A stretch of 20,308 bases of DNA from Chersky-840 sp035532735 (GCA_035532735.1 DATKQM010000064.1:1-20308); one strand, 5' to 3'; numbered from the stretch's first letter, positions 1 through 7,794 are shown. Notes: a model not told the origin generated them from the letters alone. A program made the numbers and translations.

Positions 1-134
1 CCGTGGCCGGGTCCTTCGCCACGACCACGGGGACGGCCACCCTCGACAGCCGTGACACCGCCTCGAACCTGGGGTCGGCCTGCTCGGGCACCGGGCTGGA
101 CGCCGTCGCCTTCGGTGGGAACGCCACGCTGTAG
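1..134 (+). CDS. C-terminal end of an unrecognised protein (partial)
   Basis: The window opens inside a gene. The frame with codons starting at base 3 is open and ends at TAG 132-134, giving about 43 residues rich in Thr, Ala, Ser and Gly, with one Cys (sequence around SACSGTGLDAVAFGGNATL). This low-complexity composition is often seen in secreted or surface proteins, but no family is recognisable from so short a tail. A strong inverted repeat follows 28 bases after the stop, which fits a true gene end. Start and function cannot be given. Confidence 0.5.
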   Translation, partial: VAGSFATTTGTATLDSRDTASNLGSACSGTGLDAVAFGGNATL

Positions 135-153
135 GTCGACGCTGTAGGTCGAC
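128..153. repeat. Perfect 13-bp tandem duplication across a stop codon
   Basis: GCTGTAGGTCGAC occurs twice back to back (128-140 and 141-153). The first copy contains the TAG stop of the upstream gene. Because the unit is 13 bp, the second copy lies outside the reading frame and does not alter the protein. It looks like a slippage or local duplication event just after the gene end. Confidence 0.85.
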
Positions 154-162
154 GTGCGGGTG

Positions 163-207
163 CTGAGCCCGCGGGCCGCAGGCGACACCTGAGACCCGCG
201 GGCTCAG
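163..207. terminator. Strong hairpin, probable transcription terminator
   Basis: A perfect 13-bp inverted repeat, CTGAGCCCGCGGG (163-175) and CCCGCGGGCTCAG (195-207), encloses a 19-base loop. It sits 28 bases after the stop of the partial gene and before the next rightward gene. There is no T-run, which is usual for terminator hairpins in high-GC actinobacteria. It could act in either direction. Confidence 0.65.
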
Positions 208-383
208 TCGCGCGTGTGGCATGCATCGCCGTTCTTGGGCGGACCCCGCCCGCTACCGGCGTCTATACACAGCTCGCAGACCTCGACGACATCAGTGGGC
301 CCACCATCTCAGCGTTCGTGTACCGGAATATATCCTTGGATGCGCTGGTTGGATCGAGCAGCGGGCGGTGACGTCTAGGGGTA

Positions 384-974
384 ATGCAGGTGCCAATGAC
401 CGGTCCTTCTCGTCGGGAGTCTCCGAGTGGCGAGTCACCCCCGGCGGCACCGAAGGTGGACGAGGCACTGACGGGCCGACGCAATCGCCGCGTTTCGGCG
501 TTGGTGCTCATCATCGTCGCGGTCCTCGTGCCCTGGACCGGCTACCTCGCCTACGCCTTGCCCGCGCGATACGACGCCCGTAACTGGAACGTCCTTTGGG
601 CTGGATTCGACGTGTTGCTTATGGTCGTCCTCGCCTACGCGGCCTGGGCGGCATGGTTTCGACGCCAGATCATGGTTGCCACTGCCTTGGTCGCTGGGAC
701 ACTCCTTGTGTGCGACGCGTGGTTCGACGTCGTCACTTCCTTCGGCACACCCGACATGGTGATCAGCCTGATTACTGCCCTCGGCGGCGAACTGCCGCTC
801 GCGATGTTCTTCTTCTTGTTGGCGCGCAGGATCATGCGGCGGACGATCGAGGCGTTTCACCGGGCCAGCGGCGCTCCGGGTGCCCCTCCCCGACTGCGCG
901 ATGCGGCCGTACTCTTCGCGATCGTCAGGGCACCCACGACTGGGAATCCTGGTCCCGACGCGCCCCCAAGTTGA
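384..974 (+). CDS. Four-helix membrane protein of unknown function
   Basis: The 196-residue product has a Pro/Ser/Arg-rich cytoplasmic N-terminus (about 1-36). Four hydrophobic segments follow, at roughly 37-59, 69-92, 95-112 and 127-146, and the tail is short, basic and Pro-rich. The stretch from NVLWAGFD through a CDAWFD motif resembles conserved hypothetical membrane proteins common in actinobacteria, which as far as I know have no assigned role. The start may be ATG 384 or ATG 396. The latter has AGGTG a few bases upstream, and neither has a strong Shine-Dalgarno. Between the hairpin at 163-207 and this gene there is only a possible 51-codon GTG frame (216-371), too weak to call. It probably forms its own unit. 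Expression as a gene is well supported, function is not. Confidence 0.8.
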   Translation: MQVPMTGPSRRESPSGESPPAAPKVDEALTGRRNRRVSALVLIIVAVLVPWTGYLAYALPARYDARNWNVLWAGFDVLLMVVLAYAAWAAWFRRQIMVATALVAGTLLVCDAWFDVVTSFGTPDMVISLITALGGELPLAMFFFLLARRIMRRTIEAFHRASGAPGAPPRLRDAAVLFAIVRAPTTGNPGPDAPPS

Positions 975-1213
975 CGCCAATGGCAAGCCGACAAGGGCGT
1001 GCACGGCAGGCCAGCTCGGTTGTGTTGTCCTCGCCGAGCCTCCCTCGATCTCAATCGAAGATTGTGGTGCGCGTCCATAGAGCCATCAACCCCGCTTCTC
1101 GCACGCGGCGCAAGGGGTAGGGAGTCCGGTACCTGCCGGACGAGCGAGATGCCGGCCGTTGGGTGTGCGGTCCCGGCGTGCAACCCTGGGAGAGGGCGGC
1201 TAGACCACGATGC

Positions 1214-1891
1214 GTGGAGCACTTCATCTCGTCCTGGGGATACCTGGCTGTGTTCGTCCTCACGGTGGCCGAATCGGCGTGCGTCCCCATCCCCTCTGAA
1301 CTCACCCTCGGGATAGGCGGGGCGCTCGCCAGTGGTGCCACGCTTTCGGGTGCCGTCAATCACCACCCACTCAACTTGGCCCTGATCATCGTCATGGGGG
1401 TACTCGGATCGGTTGCGGGCTCCTTCGTCGCCTACGCGGTGGGCCGCACCGGCGGGCGGGCCTTCCTCGATCGGTTCGGCAAGTTCCTGTTGCTCACTCA
1501 TAAGGACCTCGACCGGGCCGAAGCGTGGTTCGCCCGACGCGGGGACTCGGCCGTGCTGATCGGCCGGGTGGTGCCGGTGGTGCGGACATTCATCTCGTTG
1601 CCGGCAGGCCTCGCCGAGATGCCCCTAGGCCGTTTCGGCATCTACACCACGATCGGTGTGACCGTGTGGGTCACCGTGCTATCGGGCATCGGCTACGGCC
1701 TCGGCGGCAGCTATCACTCGATGGTGATGGCTCTCGGCGATGCCTCGTACGTCGTTGCTGGTCTGGCGGTGGTGGCCCTGGCTGTCGGCCTGATCCACCG
1801 AGTGCGGTTGGTACGCGCCGAACGCGCCCTTCCCTCGGCGGCAGGCGGTCAGGCGGCTCGCGCGGAGAAGAGGGATGACGATCGCAGGTGA
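1214..1891 (+). CDS. DedA-family (SNARE-associated/VTT domain) membrane protein
   Basis: From GTG 1214 the product is 225 residues. It carries the hallmarks of DedA proteins: an early ESACVPIPSE segment (the family's E-x-P-x-P-S-E re-entrant loop), a glycine-rich membrane stretch with a VAYAVGRTGG motif, then GRVVPVVRTFISLPAGLAEM, which matches the family's F/R-x-P-x-x-R...AG...M signature with its essential arginine. Several membrane helices follow and the basic tail is cytoplasmic. DedA proteins act in the inner membrane, and characterised members translocate lipid carriers or support envelope and proton-motive-force homeostasis. The GTG was chosen because family proteins start just before the first helix; a longer ATG start at 1163 only adds a non-conserved leader. 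The gene stands alone, with about 240 non-coding bases before it. Confidence 0.9.
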   Translation: MEHFISSWGYLAVFVLTVAESACVPIPSELTLGIGGALASGATLSGAVNHHPLNLALIIVMGVLGSVAGSFVAYAVGRTGGRAFLDRFGKFLLLTHKDLDRAEAWFARRGDSAVLIGRVVPVVRTFISLPAGLAEMPLGRFGIYTTIGVTVWVTVLSGIGYGLGGSYHSMVMALGDASYVVAGLAVVALAVGLIHRVRLVRAERALPSAAGGQAARAEKRDDDRR

Positions 1892-2515
1892 TGCCCGTAG
1901 GCGCAGGGGATCGGAACACCCGGTCCAACCGTTCGAACATGTAGGTCCAAATCCGGAAAGGGCCCACGGTCGTTGTGTCGGACCGGACATGATCCGGCCA
2001 CTTGTCCCGACCCAACGAACCGGTGGAGGTCCCATGCTTGTACTCGAGCCGGTTGTCGTCGACGCAGTGTGGCAGTCCTTTGTCGCGTCATCAACTTTCC
2101 CAGAGGGTGGAAGCTTCAGGGATCAGGAGGCGATCGTTGCCACCTTCGGTGAGGCTTCCTGATCGGCAGGGACCAGCTCGTCGGAGGAGTTCACAGACCG
2201 GTTCTTGCCAGAGGCCTTTGCCGAGAGCCTGGGCCGTGGCACCTTGGACACCCCTGAACCCGGGCGTAGCGTTCTGTCAATGTCGAACGTTGGCACCAGG
2301 AGCCCCGCCCACCGGGTGCTCGAGGGTACCTGTCTGGCCGACGCCGAACCCGACCGAGCGACTCCGACACACGGCCCGGGCCAGACGCATGCAGGTTGCG
2401 ATCGGGATCGGCGCGCATAGGTGCCTTGCAGGAGAAAGGTCGGCCTCGAAGTCGACCGATCGTCCGACGCCGACTAATGTCCCGACTATCGCATCGGCTC
2501 CGACGAGACGAGACC
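1892..2515. other. About 620 bases without a supportable gene
   Basis: This stretch follows the DedA gene and precedes the leftward gene ending at 2516. Several open frames exist on both strands, but they are Arg/Pro/Ser-rich in the way non-coding high-GC DNA usually is, and none shows a domain. The only short frame with gene-like amino acid use begins near ATG 2034 (MLVLEPVVVDAVWQ...) after a GGTGGAGG, but it stops after about 42 codons at 2160-2162. It could be the start of a decayed gene, possibly a transposase, which I cannot establish. No RNA gene was recognised. Confidence 0.4.
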
Positions 2516-2800
2516 CTATGGCGCCGATGTCGGCCAAGGAAAGTCCGTCGTCTTAGCGGCAAGTTCCCTTGCCCAGGCGCGCTCAAGGCCATCGTCGAGT
2601 TCGCATAGGCGCTCTTCGGGGAAGGCATCGGCCAGCTCCCCGAGCCTGCAGAACCTGGAGACCCTTCGATTGGTGCGGCGAGCATGTCGCAAGGTAGCCA
2701 GGGCGACCGCGGCGACGGCGACGCCATAGCACGCCAAGACGAGCAACGCTCCGAGGAGAGCTGCTGCCCCGGCGATTCCGACCAAGCGGACCAGCTCCAT
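2516..2800 (-). CDS. Small membrane-anchored protein, unknown function
   Basis: Reading leftward from ATG at 2800, the product is 94 residues. One long hydrophobic segment runs from about residue 5 to 37 (GIAGAAALLGALLVLACYGV and beyond), probably one or two helices. A short basic stretch (RHARRTNRR) and an acidic/Leu-rich soluble tail follow (LGELADAFPEERLCELDDGLERAW), ending at TAG 2516-2518. Hydrophobic-then-basic ordering implies a cytoplasmic C-terminus. A longer in-frame extension exists but runs into the divergent regulator gene and is Arg/Ser-rich, so I prefer 2800. No clear Shine-Dalgarno is seen. It is divergent from the two-component pair, 148 bases away, so it could be a target or partner of that system. 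I recognise no family. Confidence 0.5.
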   Translation of the reverse strand: MELVRLVGIAGAAALLGALLVLACYGVAVAAVALATLRHARRTNRRVSRFCRLGELADAFPEERLCELDDGLERAWARELAAKTTDFPWPTSAP

Positions 2801-2948
2801 AACCCGAGTGTGCGTCGTCCCGACACGGGGCAATAGGGGGTGACCACGCACCGCGCCACCGAGAGTTCCGAGGGAGATCGCCGTGGTTTCCGGGTCGCGC
2901 ATCGGCCGTCGAGCACGGGACGAGCCCGACCGGCGTAGCGTGGAACCG

Positions 2949-3638
2949 ATGGACGACCAGTCGCCAGGTGCTGTCCGCCAGGTTCGCGTGGTCATCGTCG
3001 AGGACCACGCCCTGGTCCGGCAGGGGACGGCGGAGCTGCTCGACCACGAGGTGGACCTCCTCGTGGTCGGCATGGCGGCCGACGCCGAGGAAGCCCGCCG
3101 CATCCTCGACACAGCGAGGGCGGACGTGGTGCTGGTGGACGTCGAGCTTCCCGGGATGAACGGGATCGCCCTGGCCGGCGTGGTGCGCGATGCATTCCCC
3201 GACGTCCGCGTCCTCGTCCTGAGTGCCTATGACAGCTACGCTTATGTGAGCGAGGCCCTCCAGGCGGGCGCGGCCGGCTACCTGCTCAAGACAGCGTCGG
3301 GATCCGAGCTGGCCGACGCAATCCGGACGGTCGCCAACGGCGCCATAGTGCTCGACCGCGCCGTCTCGCAACGGGTCCTGCGGCAGTCCCCGACGGAAGG
3401 CTGGACGGCCTCCCGCCATGCCGGGCTGACGGCGCGGGAGGTGGAGGTGCTTCGACTGATCGCTCAGGGGATGGCGAATAAGGAAATCGCCGCTCAGCTC
3501 GGCCTCGGGCGACGGACGGTCGAGGGATACGTGTCGGCCGTGCTCTCCAAGCTCGGTGTGGAGACCCGCACGGCGGCCGCCCTGTACGCGCTCGACCACG
3601 GCCTCACCCCGCCGCACCGCAGGGACCCGCCGACATGA
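2949..3638 (+). CDS. NarL/FixJ-type response regulator
   Basis: This 229-residue protein has a receiver domain (about 11-128) with acidic pair E18-D19, phospho-acceptor D64 in VLVDVELPGMNG, S92 and K114 (GYLLK). A LuxR-type helix-turn-helix follows (about 158-215: LTAREVEVLRLIAQGMANKEIAAQL...VEGYVSAVLSKLGV). Phosphorylation by the adjacent kinase should control DNA binding by the C-terminal domain. ATG 2949 was chosen because the receiver fold begins about ten residues later; an upstream frame from 2883 adds an Arg-rich leader not expected in the family. Its TGA overlaps the ATG of the kinase gene by four bases (ATGA), implying translational coupling. All key residues are present. Target genes are unknown. 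Confidence 0.95.
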   Translation: MDDQSPGAVRQVRVVIVEDHALVRQGTAELLDHEVDLLVVGMAADAEEARRILDTARADVVLVDVELPGMNGIALAGVVRDAFPDVRVLVLSAYDSYAYVSEALQAGAAGYLLKTASGSELADAIRTVANGAIVLDRAVSQRVLRQSPTEGWTASRHAGLTAREVEVLRLIAQGMANKEIAAQLGLGRRTVEGYVSAVLSKLGVETRTAAALYALDHGLTPPHRRDPPT

Positions 3639-5038
3639 CGCGCCAGGACCGTAAGGCCGGCGCCGTCATCCGGAGCGCGTTACGACCTCCGCTGCGCGAG
3701 CCCCGGTTCTGGGTCATCCAGGCCATGATTGTCATGCTCGCCGGTGCACACCTGTTCGTCGATCTCCACGCCAGTATCGAGTCGCAGCTCATCCCGGTGG
3801 GGATCCCCGTCGTGCTGCTCTTGGCACCGGTCAGCTACGCGGCGGTGTGTTTTGGCCTGTCGGGAGCGGCCGCCACCGCGACCTGGGGCATCGTCTTGTG
3901 GCTGCCCGACCTTCTGCTCCCCCACGGTAAGGGCCACATCGGCAATGACCTCGTCGAGCTGCTTGCCGTTGCCGGCGCGGCCTTGTTCGTCGGCTATCGC
4001 GTCGAGTCGGAACGACGCGCCGTGATGCGGGTCCGACATGCCGAGACCGAACGCCATGCCACCGAGGTGCGCTATCACCAACTTTTCGATGTCAACACCG
4101 CCCCGATCCTCGTCGTCGACGACTCCGGCATGGTCCGCGACGCCAATCCGGCGGCGGCGGTCCTGCGTCCCCCCAGCGGCGATGTACTCGGGCGCGGCAT
4201 CGTGGAGGTCCTGGGCGAGACAGACGAGGCGCTGTTGTCCGCGGCAAACCAAGCTCCACTGCTCGTGCACTTGGCCGGCCGGGAGTTTCGCGTGCGCGTG
4301 GCCGAAGTCGACACTGGCGTGGGTGGGAGCCTTCTGCAGATCGTGCTCGACGACGTGACCGACGAGCGGATGGAGCGGAGCCGGGTCCGCCGGTACGCGG
4401 CGCTCGTCGTGGGCGCCCAAGAGAAGGAGCGTCGGCGTCTCGCCCGGGAGTTGCACGACGAGCCGGTCCAGCGGCTCGTCCACCTGGCCCGGCGCCTCGA
4501 TCGACTCCGGACGATGTCCAACGTGCCTGTTGCGGTGACGGAGGGGCTGAGCGAGGCCCGTCAGCGCACGCTCGAGGTCCTTGAGCACCTGCAAGCCGTT
4601 ACTACCGGCCTGCGGCCCCCGGCGCTCGACCAGCTGGGGCTGGTGCCCGCGGTCCGGGGGCTGCTGGCCGGTATCGAGGACGAGACGTCGCTTCGCAGTG
4701 AGCTCTGCGTCGAGGGTGTCGCGGCGCGTGTCGAGGAGGAGGTGGAACTGACTCTCTTTCGGACGATCCAAGAGGCGCTGAACAACGTCGTGCGCCACGC
4801 CGACGCCACGTCCGTCGCCGTCCGTCTCGCCTTCGACCCGGAAGTCCACGCCGTGCGCGTCGAGGTGGCCGATGACGGCCGAGGCTTCGACCCCGAACGA
4901 AAGGGGACAGACGTCGAAGACACTGACCTCGGGCTCCTTGGCATGCGCGAACGTGTCGACCTGCTCGGCGGGATAGTGGAGGTAGTCTCGGCGCCGGGCA
5001 AAGGGACGGTTGTGCGGGCGACGGTCCCGACACGCTGA
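3635..5038 (+). CDS. Membrane sensor histidine kinase, HisKA_3 (NarX/LiaS/DegS-like)
   Basis: The 467-residue product begins with a basic cytoplasmic leader and a hydrophobic sensor region of about four helices (27-48, 53-72, 74-95, 103-121) with only short loops. A helical linker comes next, then a PAS-like domain (about 144-240, FDVNTAPILVVDDSGMVRDANPAA). The HisKA_3 dimerisation domain follows, with phospho-acceptor H274 in RRRLARELHDEPVQR. Last is a HATPase_c domain (N box in TIQEALNNVVRHADATSV, G1 in VADDGRGFDP, G2 in GLLGMRERVDLLGG). Short extracellular loops suggest that membrane state, a lipid-soluble signal, or a PAS-bound ligand is sensed. It should phosphorylate the regulator encoded just upstream, to which it is coupled by an ATGA overlap. 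It converges on the Rrf2 gene with 74 bases between stops. Confidence 0.95.
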   Translation: MTRQDRKAGAVIRSALRPPLREPRFWVIQAMIVMLAGAHLFVDLHASIESQLIPVGIPVVLLLAPVSYAAVCFGLSGAAATATWGIVLWLPDLLLPHGKGHIGNDLVELLAVAGAALFVGYRVESERRAVMRVRHAETERHATEVRYHQLFDVNTAPILVVDDSGMVRDANPAAAVLRPPSGDVLGRGIVEVLGETDEALLSAANQAPLLVHLAGREFRVRVAEVDTGVGGSLLQIVLDDVTDERMERSRVRRYAALVVGAQEKERRRLARELHDEPVQRLVHLARRLDRLRTMSNVPVAVTEGLSEARQRTLEVLEHLQAVTTGLRPPALDQLGLVPAVRGLLAGIEDETSLRSELCVEGVAARVEEEVELTLFRTIQEALNNVVRHADATSVAVRLAFDPEVHAVRVEVADDGRGFDPERKGTDVEDTDLGLLGMRERVDLLGGIVEVVSAPGKGTVVRATVPTR

Positions 5039-5112
5039 GGCGGCGCGCGCCGACGGATGCAATCGTCCGGGCGGGTGTTCTCCACCCTCGTGCCGGGCCG
5101 CGTCTGGTGGCG

Positions 5113-6090
5113 CTATGAGGTGGCGGGCGCCGAGGCGCGGCGTCTGCCCGGTTCGTCTCCGAGCGTGGACGCGTGTGCTCCCTCGAGAGCCTGGGCCACC
5201 CGCCGCAGGAACGCCCGGACGGTGGCCTGACCGAGACGGTGCAACAGGGCGTCGTCGAGGACGTGCCCCGCCCGCCCAAGTGGAGGGTGGTACCAGCCCG
5301 AGAGGTGCAGCTCAGCCCGCTGTGCATCCACGGGGCGCACCGACAGTTCGGCCTCCATGCGGGGGAAGAGGCCCGAAGGCCCGGTGGCTTCCCAGCGCAG
5401 CGGCACGACGAACTCGTCCCCGTCGCGGCGTGAGTCGCCCAAAGTGACGACGACGGTCTTGGCCAACCATCCCGGTCCCCCGGGCCCGATACGCATCCGA
5501 AGGGCCTCGCCATCGGCGTGGGCCTCCTCGGCCAGGGGTGCGAGCCACCCGCTGGTCGACTGCAAGCGGACGGTGACGAGTTCGACTCCAAGCTCGACCT
5601 GGACGCTGTCGGCGAAGGCCACCGCGTGGACGGCCAGGCGGTGGGCGTCGGTGGGGACCGGGTAGGTCCCCACTTCCAGCGCCCGATCGCGCTCGACGAG
5701 CTCGGCAAGCGTGGTCGACGCCAGCACCTCGCGCAGGGCGGCGCTGGCCCGTCCCCACGTGGCGTGCAGTGGGCACACCGACTCCCAGCGACATGGCCCG
5801 TCACCCATGGCGCACCGATCGGCGACGAGCGTTCCCTCACCGGCCTCGACCACCTCGAGCAGGCTGATGGTCTCGGCCGACCGCGCCAGGCGGTACCCGC
5901 CGTCCTTGCCCGCCTTGGAGGTGGCCAGTCCGGCCCGAACCAGGTCGGCCAGGATCTGCGAGGCGAAGGTGGCCGGTACCTCCATCTCGGCCACCACTTC
6001 CCGAATCTTACGGACCTGGCCCTCGGCGCGGGCCAGGCAGATCGCCGATCGGACCACGTAATCGCCCCGCTTCGACAGGGTCAGGTTCAC
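5113..6090 (-). CDS. Rrf2-family transcriptional regulator with C-terminal SRPBCC-like domain
   Basis: This 325-residue protein starts at GTG 6090. Residues 1-145 are a typical Rrf2 winged-helix domain (MNLTLSKRGDYVVRSAICLA..., wing near GKDGGYRLAR) with three cysteines, C93, C100 and C106, in the place where IscR/NsrR bind an Fe-S cluster. The spacing is C-x6-C-x5-C, whereas IscR and NsrR use C-x5-C-x5-C. Residues about 150-310 form an extra domain (VPLRWEATGPSGLFPRMEAEL..., LHLSGWYHPPLGRAG..., LLHRLGQATVRAFLRRVA) that resembles SRPBCC/START-like ligand-binding proteins. Ordinary Rrf2 proteins are about 130-165 residues long. It is divergent from the polyferredoxin/flavoprotein operon and very probably regulates it. 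A leaderless mRNA is likely given the promoter spacing. The ligand and the cluster type are inference. Confidence 0.9.
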   Translation of the reverse strand: MNLTLSKRGDYVVRSAICLARAEGQVRKIREVVAEMEVPATFASQILADLVRAGLATSKAGKDGGYRLARSAETISLLEVVEAGEGTLVADRCAMGDGPCRWESVCPLHATWGRASAALREVLASTTLAELVERDRALEVGTYPVPTDAHRLAVHAVAFADSVQVELGVELVTVRLQSTSGWLAPLAEEAHADGEALRMRIGPGGPGWLAKTVVVTLGDSRRDGDEFVVPLRWEATGPSGLFPRMEAELSVRPVDAQRAELHLSGWYHPPLGRAGHVLDDALLHRLGQATVRAFLRRVAQALEGAHASTLGDEPGRRRASAPATS

Positions 6091-6097
6091 CTTGAAA

Positions 6098-6127
6098 AGT
6101 GTAGCGAATCACTTGACGTTTTGACAA
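6098..6127 (-). promoter_or_regulatory. Promoter of the Rrf2 gene (leaderless)
   Basis: On the minus strand, TTGTCA (plus 6122-6127, five of six matches to TTGACA) and TACACT (plus 6098-6103, four of six to TATAAT) are 18 bp apart. Transcription would begin about 6091, next to the GTG at 6090, so the transcript would be leaderless. The -35 overlaps promoter elements of the divergent operon. Confidence 0.55.
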
Positions 6128-6140
6128 GCTCAGCTATATG
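6113..6140 (+). promoter_or_regulatory. Promoter of the polyferredoxin/flavoprotein operon
   Basis: TTGACG (6113-6118) and TATATG (6135-6140) are separated by 16 bp, and a perfect TTGACA follows at 6121-6126, 17 bp before TACGTA (6144-6149). The first pair has the better -10 and the second the better -35, so I cannot say which is used. Either gives a 5' leader of roughly 50-60 bases before ATG 6205 and lies within the divergent regulator's promoter. Confidence 0.5.
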
Positions 6141-6146
6141 CTCTAC

Positions 6147-6180
6147 GTAAAGTTACTTAGTTGACGTACCGTAGAATTAC
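6147..6180. promoter_or_regulatory. Pair of GTA-N4-TAC palindromes, candidate Rrf2 operators
   Basis: GTAAAGTTAC (6147-6156) and GTAGAATTAC (6171-6180) agree at eight of ten positions, are each dyad-symmetric (GTA...TAC), and are 24 bp apart centre to centre. They lie just downstream of the proposed -10 of the rightward operon, where a bound repressor would block transcription. Binding by the adjacent Rrf2 protein is inference. Confidence 0.4.
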
Positions 6181-6204
6181 CCGACCGGTGGGATGGAGGT
6201 CGCG

Positions 6205-7794
6205 ATGGCCCTGGCGGTGACGCAACAGGAGACCACGTCGGCGAGTCCGCCGACCGCGCCCGGTGGGGGCCAGACCGACCCGATCGCCGTGGCGGTGCAC
6301 CTCCGGTCCCCGATCCGGACCGGCGTGGAAGCACGGTTCGCCCCCTCCGACCCTCCCCGGGGCTGGGACGTCACCCGGTTCCCTCGCGTGGCGCAGCTCG
6401 TGCGCAACCGCCGGTTCCAATTCTTCCTCATCCTGCCCAACCAGATCGTCTTCTGGGGCGTCATCTTCATCGGGTTCCTCGGTACGGCGGTGCCCGGGCT
6501 CAACTTCGGCACCGCCATCACCTGGTACGTCTGGTTCTGTCTGGTGTTCGTCCTGATGGTGGTGGTCGGGCGGGCGTGGTGTGCCATGTGCCCCTTCGGG
6601 GGCTTCGCCGAGTGGGTGCAGCGCCGGAGCTTCTGGCGGCGCACCCAGTCCAGCCTCGGTCTCGGACTCAAGTTCCCCGCCTCGTTGGCGCGCATGGGCT
6701 TTCTCATCCCGGTCGCGACGTTCTTGTTGCTCACCTGGATCGAGGAGTACGCCAACATTGCCGGGCCAGGGAACCCCGCCTTCACGAGCATGATGGTCAT
6801 CGGGATCGTGGCCTCGGCCCTAGTGTTCTTCCTCGTGTTCGAGCGGCGAACCTTCTGCCGCTACATCTGCCCGCTTACGACGCTCGTCGGGACGGTGGGG
6901 GCGATGGGGTCCGTCGCCGGCTTTCGCACGCGTGACCGCGACCTGTGCCTCGCCTGCCCCACCAAGGACTGCATGCGCGGCGGCACCGACGGGTACGGTT
7001 GCCCCTGGTACACCTGGCCAGGCAGCGCTGACTCGAATCTTTCGTGTGGGTTGTGCAGCGAGTGCTTTAAGGCCTGCCCGCAGGACAACATCGGGCTGTA
7101 CCTCCAGAAGCCGCTCACCTCGGTGCTCACGCCTCGCCGCCGGCGGATGGACGTGGCCTGGGCCATCGCCACGCTCTGGGGGCTCGTCCTGTTCCAGCAG
7201 TTCAACGCCACCAACGTGTTCACTGCCGTCGACGCCTGGCTGAACGCCACGCTGCACTTCCCGCACTACCCGAACCCGGTGGGCTACCTGGGCATGATCG
7301 CCCTGGCCACGCTGGCGACAGCCGCGGTGGTGTGGGTGTTCGCCCGGGCCTTCGCCCGGCGCGACATCGCCGTGGAGGACTCCGGTGCATTCGTCGACCG
7401 CCGCACGCGGTTCACGCTGTACTTCGCGCCGCTCATGTACGGGCTCGTGCCCGTCGTCGGTGCCGACTATTTCGCCCGCCAGCTGCCGAAATTCCTCACC
7501 AACTCTCCCCGGGTGCTTCCCGCCTTCGGTCACCTCGTCGGGGTGGGTTCGGTGCACTCGGCGCTCTACAACGCCTCGCTCGTCGGCTCGCCGGTGGGGA
7601 TCGTCGCCATCCAGGTGGCCGTCGTTGCCGTCGGGACCGTGGTTGCGGCGTGGGCCACATGGCGCATCGCCGGACGTGAGCTGGTGGGCATCTCACGGAA
7701 TCCCATGGCCATCCAGGTCGCCTCGTTCGGTCTGGTGCTGGCCTGCGGAGCGGGCGCCTGCGTGCTGTACGTGCTGATGCACGCAGCATTCTGA
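6205..7794 (+). CDS. Membrane polyferredoxin, NosR/CcoG-like 4Fe-4S protein
   Basis: The 529-residue protein has a soluble N-terminus (1-70) and membrane helices near 73-95, 105-123, 163-180 and 193-212. The cysteine motifs CAMCP (126-130) and CRYICP (218-223) are the paired C-x2/3-CP signatures of NosR/RdxA/CcoG-type membrane Fe-S proteins. A soluble ferredoxin-like section follows (C248, C251, C256, C266, then C281-x2-C284-x2-C287-x3-C291P), and further helices fill 317-520. It should carry electrons at the membrane. The soluble flavin-binding periplasmic domain of true NosR is missing. ATG 6205 was chosen because GGAGG ends five bases before it (6195-6199); ATG 6193 overlaps that site. The flavoprotein gene starts 15 bases after the stop. 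The physiological acceptor is unknown, and no nosZ, nitrite or cytochrome oxidase gene is near. Confidence 0.85.
   Translation: MALAVTQQETTSASPPTAPGGGQTDPIAVAVHLRSPIRTGVEARFAPSDPPRGWDVTRFPRVAQLVRNRRFQFFLILPNQIVFWGVIFIGFLGTAVPGLNFGTAITWYVWFCLVFVLMVVVGRAWCAMCPFGGFAEWVQRRSFWRRTQSSLGLGLKFPASLARMGFLIPVATFLLLTWIEEYANIAGPGNPAFTSMMVIGIVASALVFFLVFERRTFCRYICPLTTLVGTVGAMGSVAGFRTRDRDLCLACPTKDCMRGGTDGYGCPWYTWPGSADSNLSCGLCSECFKACPQDNIGLYLQKPLTSVLTPRRRRMDVAWAIATLWGLVLFQQFNATNVFTAVDAWLNATLHFPHYPNPVGYLGMIALATLATAAVVWVFARAFARRDIAVEDSGAFVDRRTRFTLYFAPLMYGLVPVVGADYFARQLPKFLTNSPRVLPAFGHLVGVGSVHSALYNASLVGSPVGIVAIQVAVVAVGTVVAAWATWRIAGRELVGISRNPMAIQVASFGLVLACGAGACVLYVLMHAAF

Noticed and set aside
857..1501. 214-codon leftward frame over the DedA start
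   Set aside because: Overlaps a recognised DedA gene in antisense, with no domain or ribosome site.
2191..2916. 241-codon leftward frame across the 1892-2515 gap
   Set aside because: Strongly Arg/Ser/Pro-biased and overlaps the more protein-like 2516-2800 frame; no recognisable fold.
3680..5062. 460-codon open frame antisense to the histidine kinase
   Set aside because: It mirrors the codon structure of a clear kinase gene on the other strand, shows no domain, and is typical of high-GC antisense frames.
4602..5840. 412-codon leftward frame over the kinase end and Rrf2 gene
   Set aside because: Arg/Pro/Ser-rich and out of frame with the recognised Rrf2 protein; no motifs.
6205..7794. Calling the polyferredoxin NosR
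   Set aside because: It shares the membrane Fe-S motifs but lacks the periplasmic flavin-binding domain, and no nos genes are nearby.
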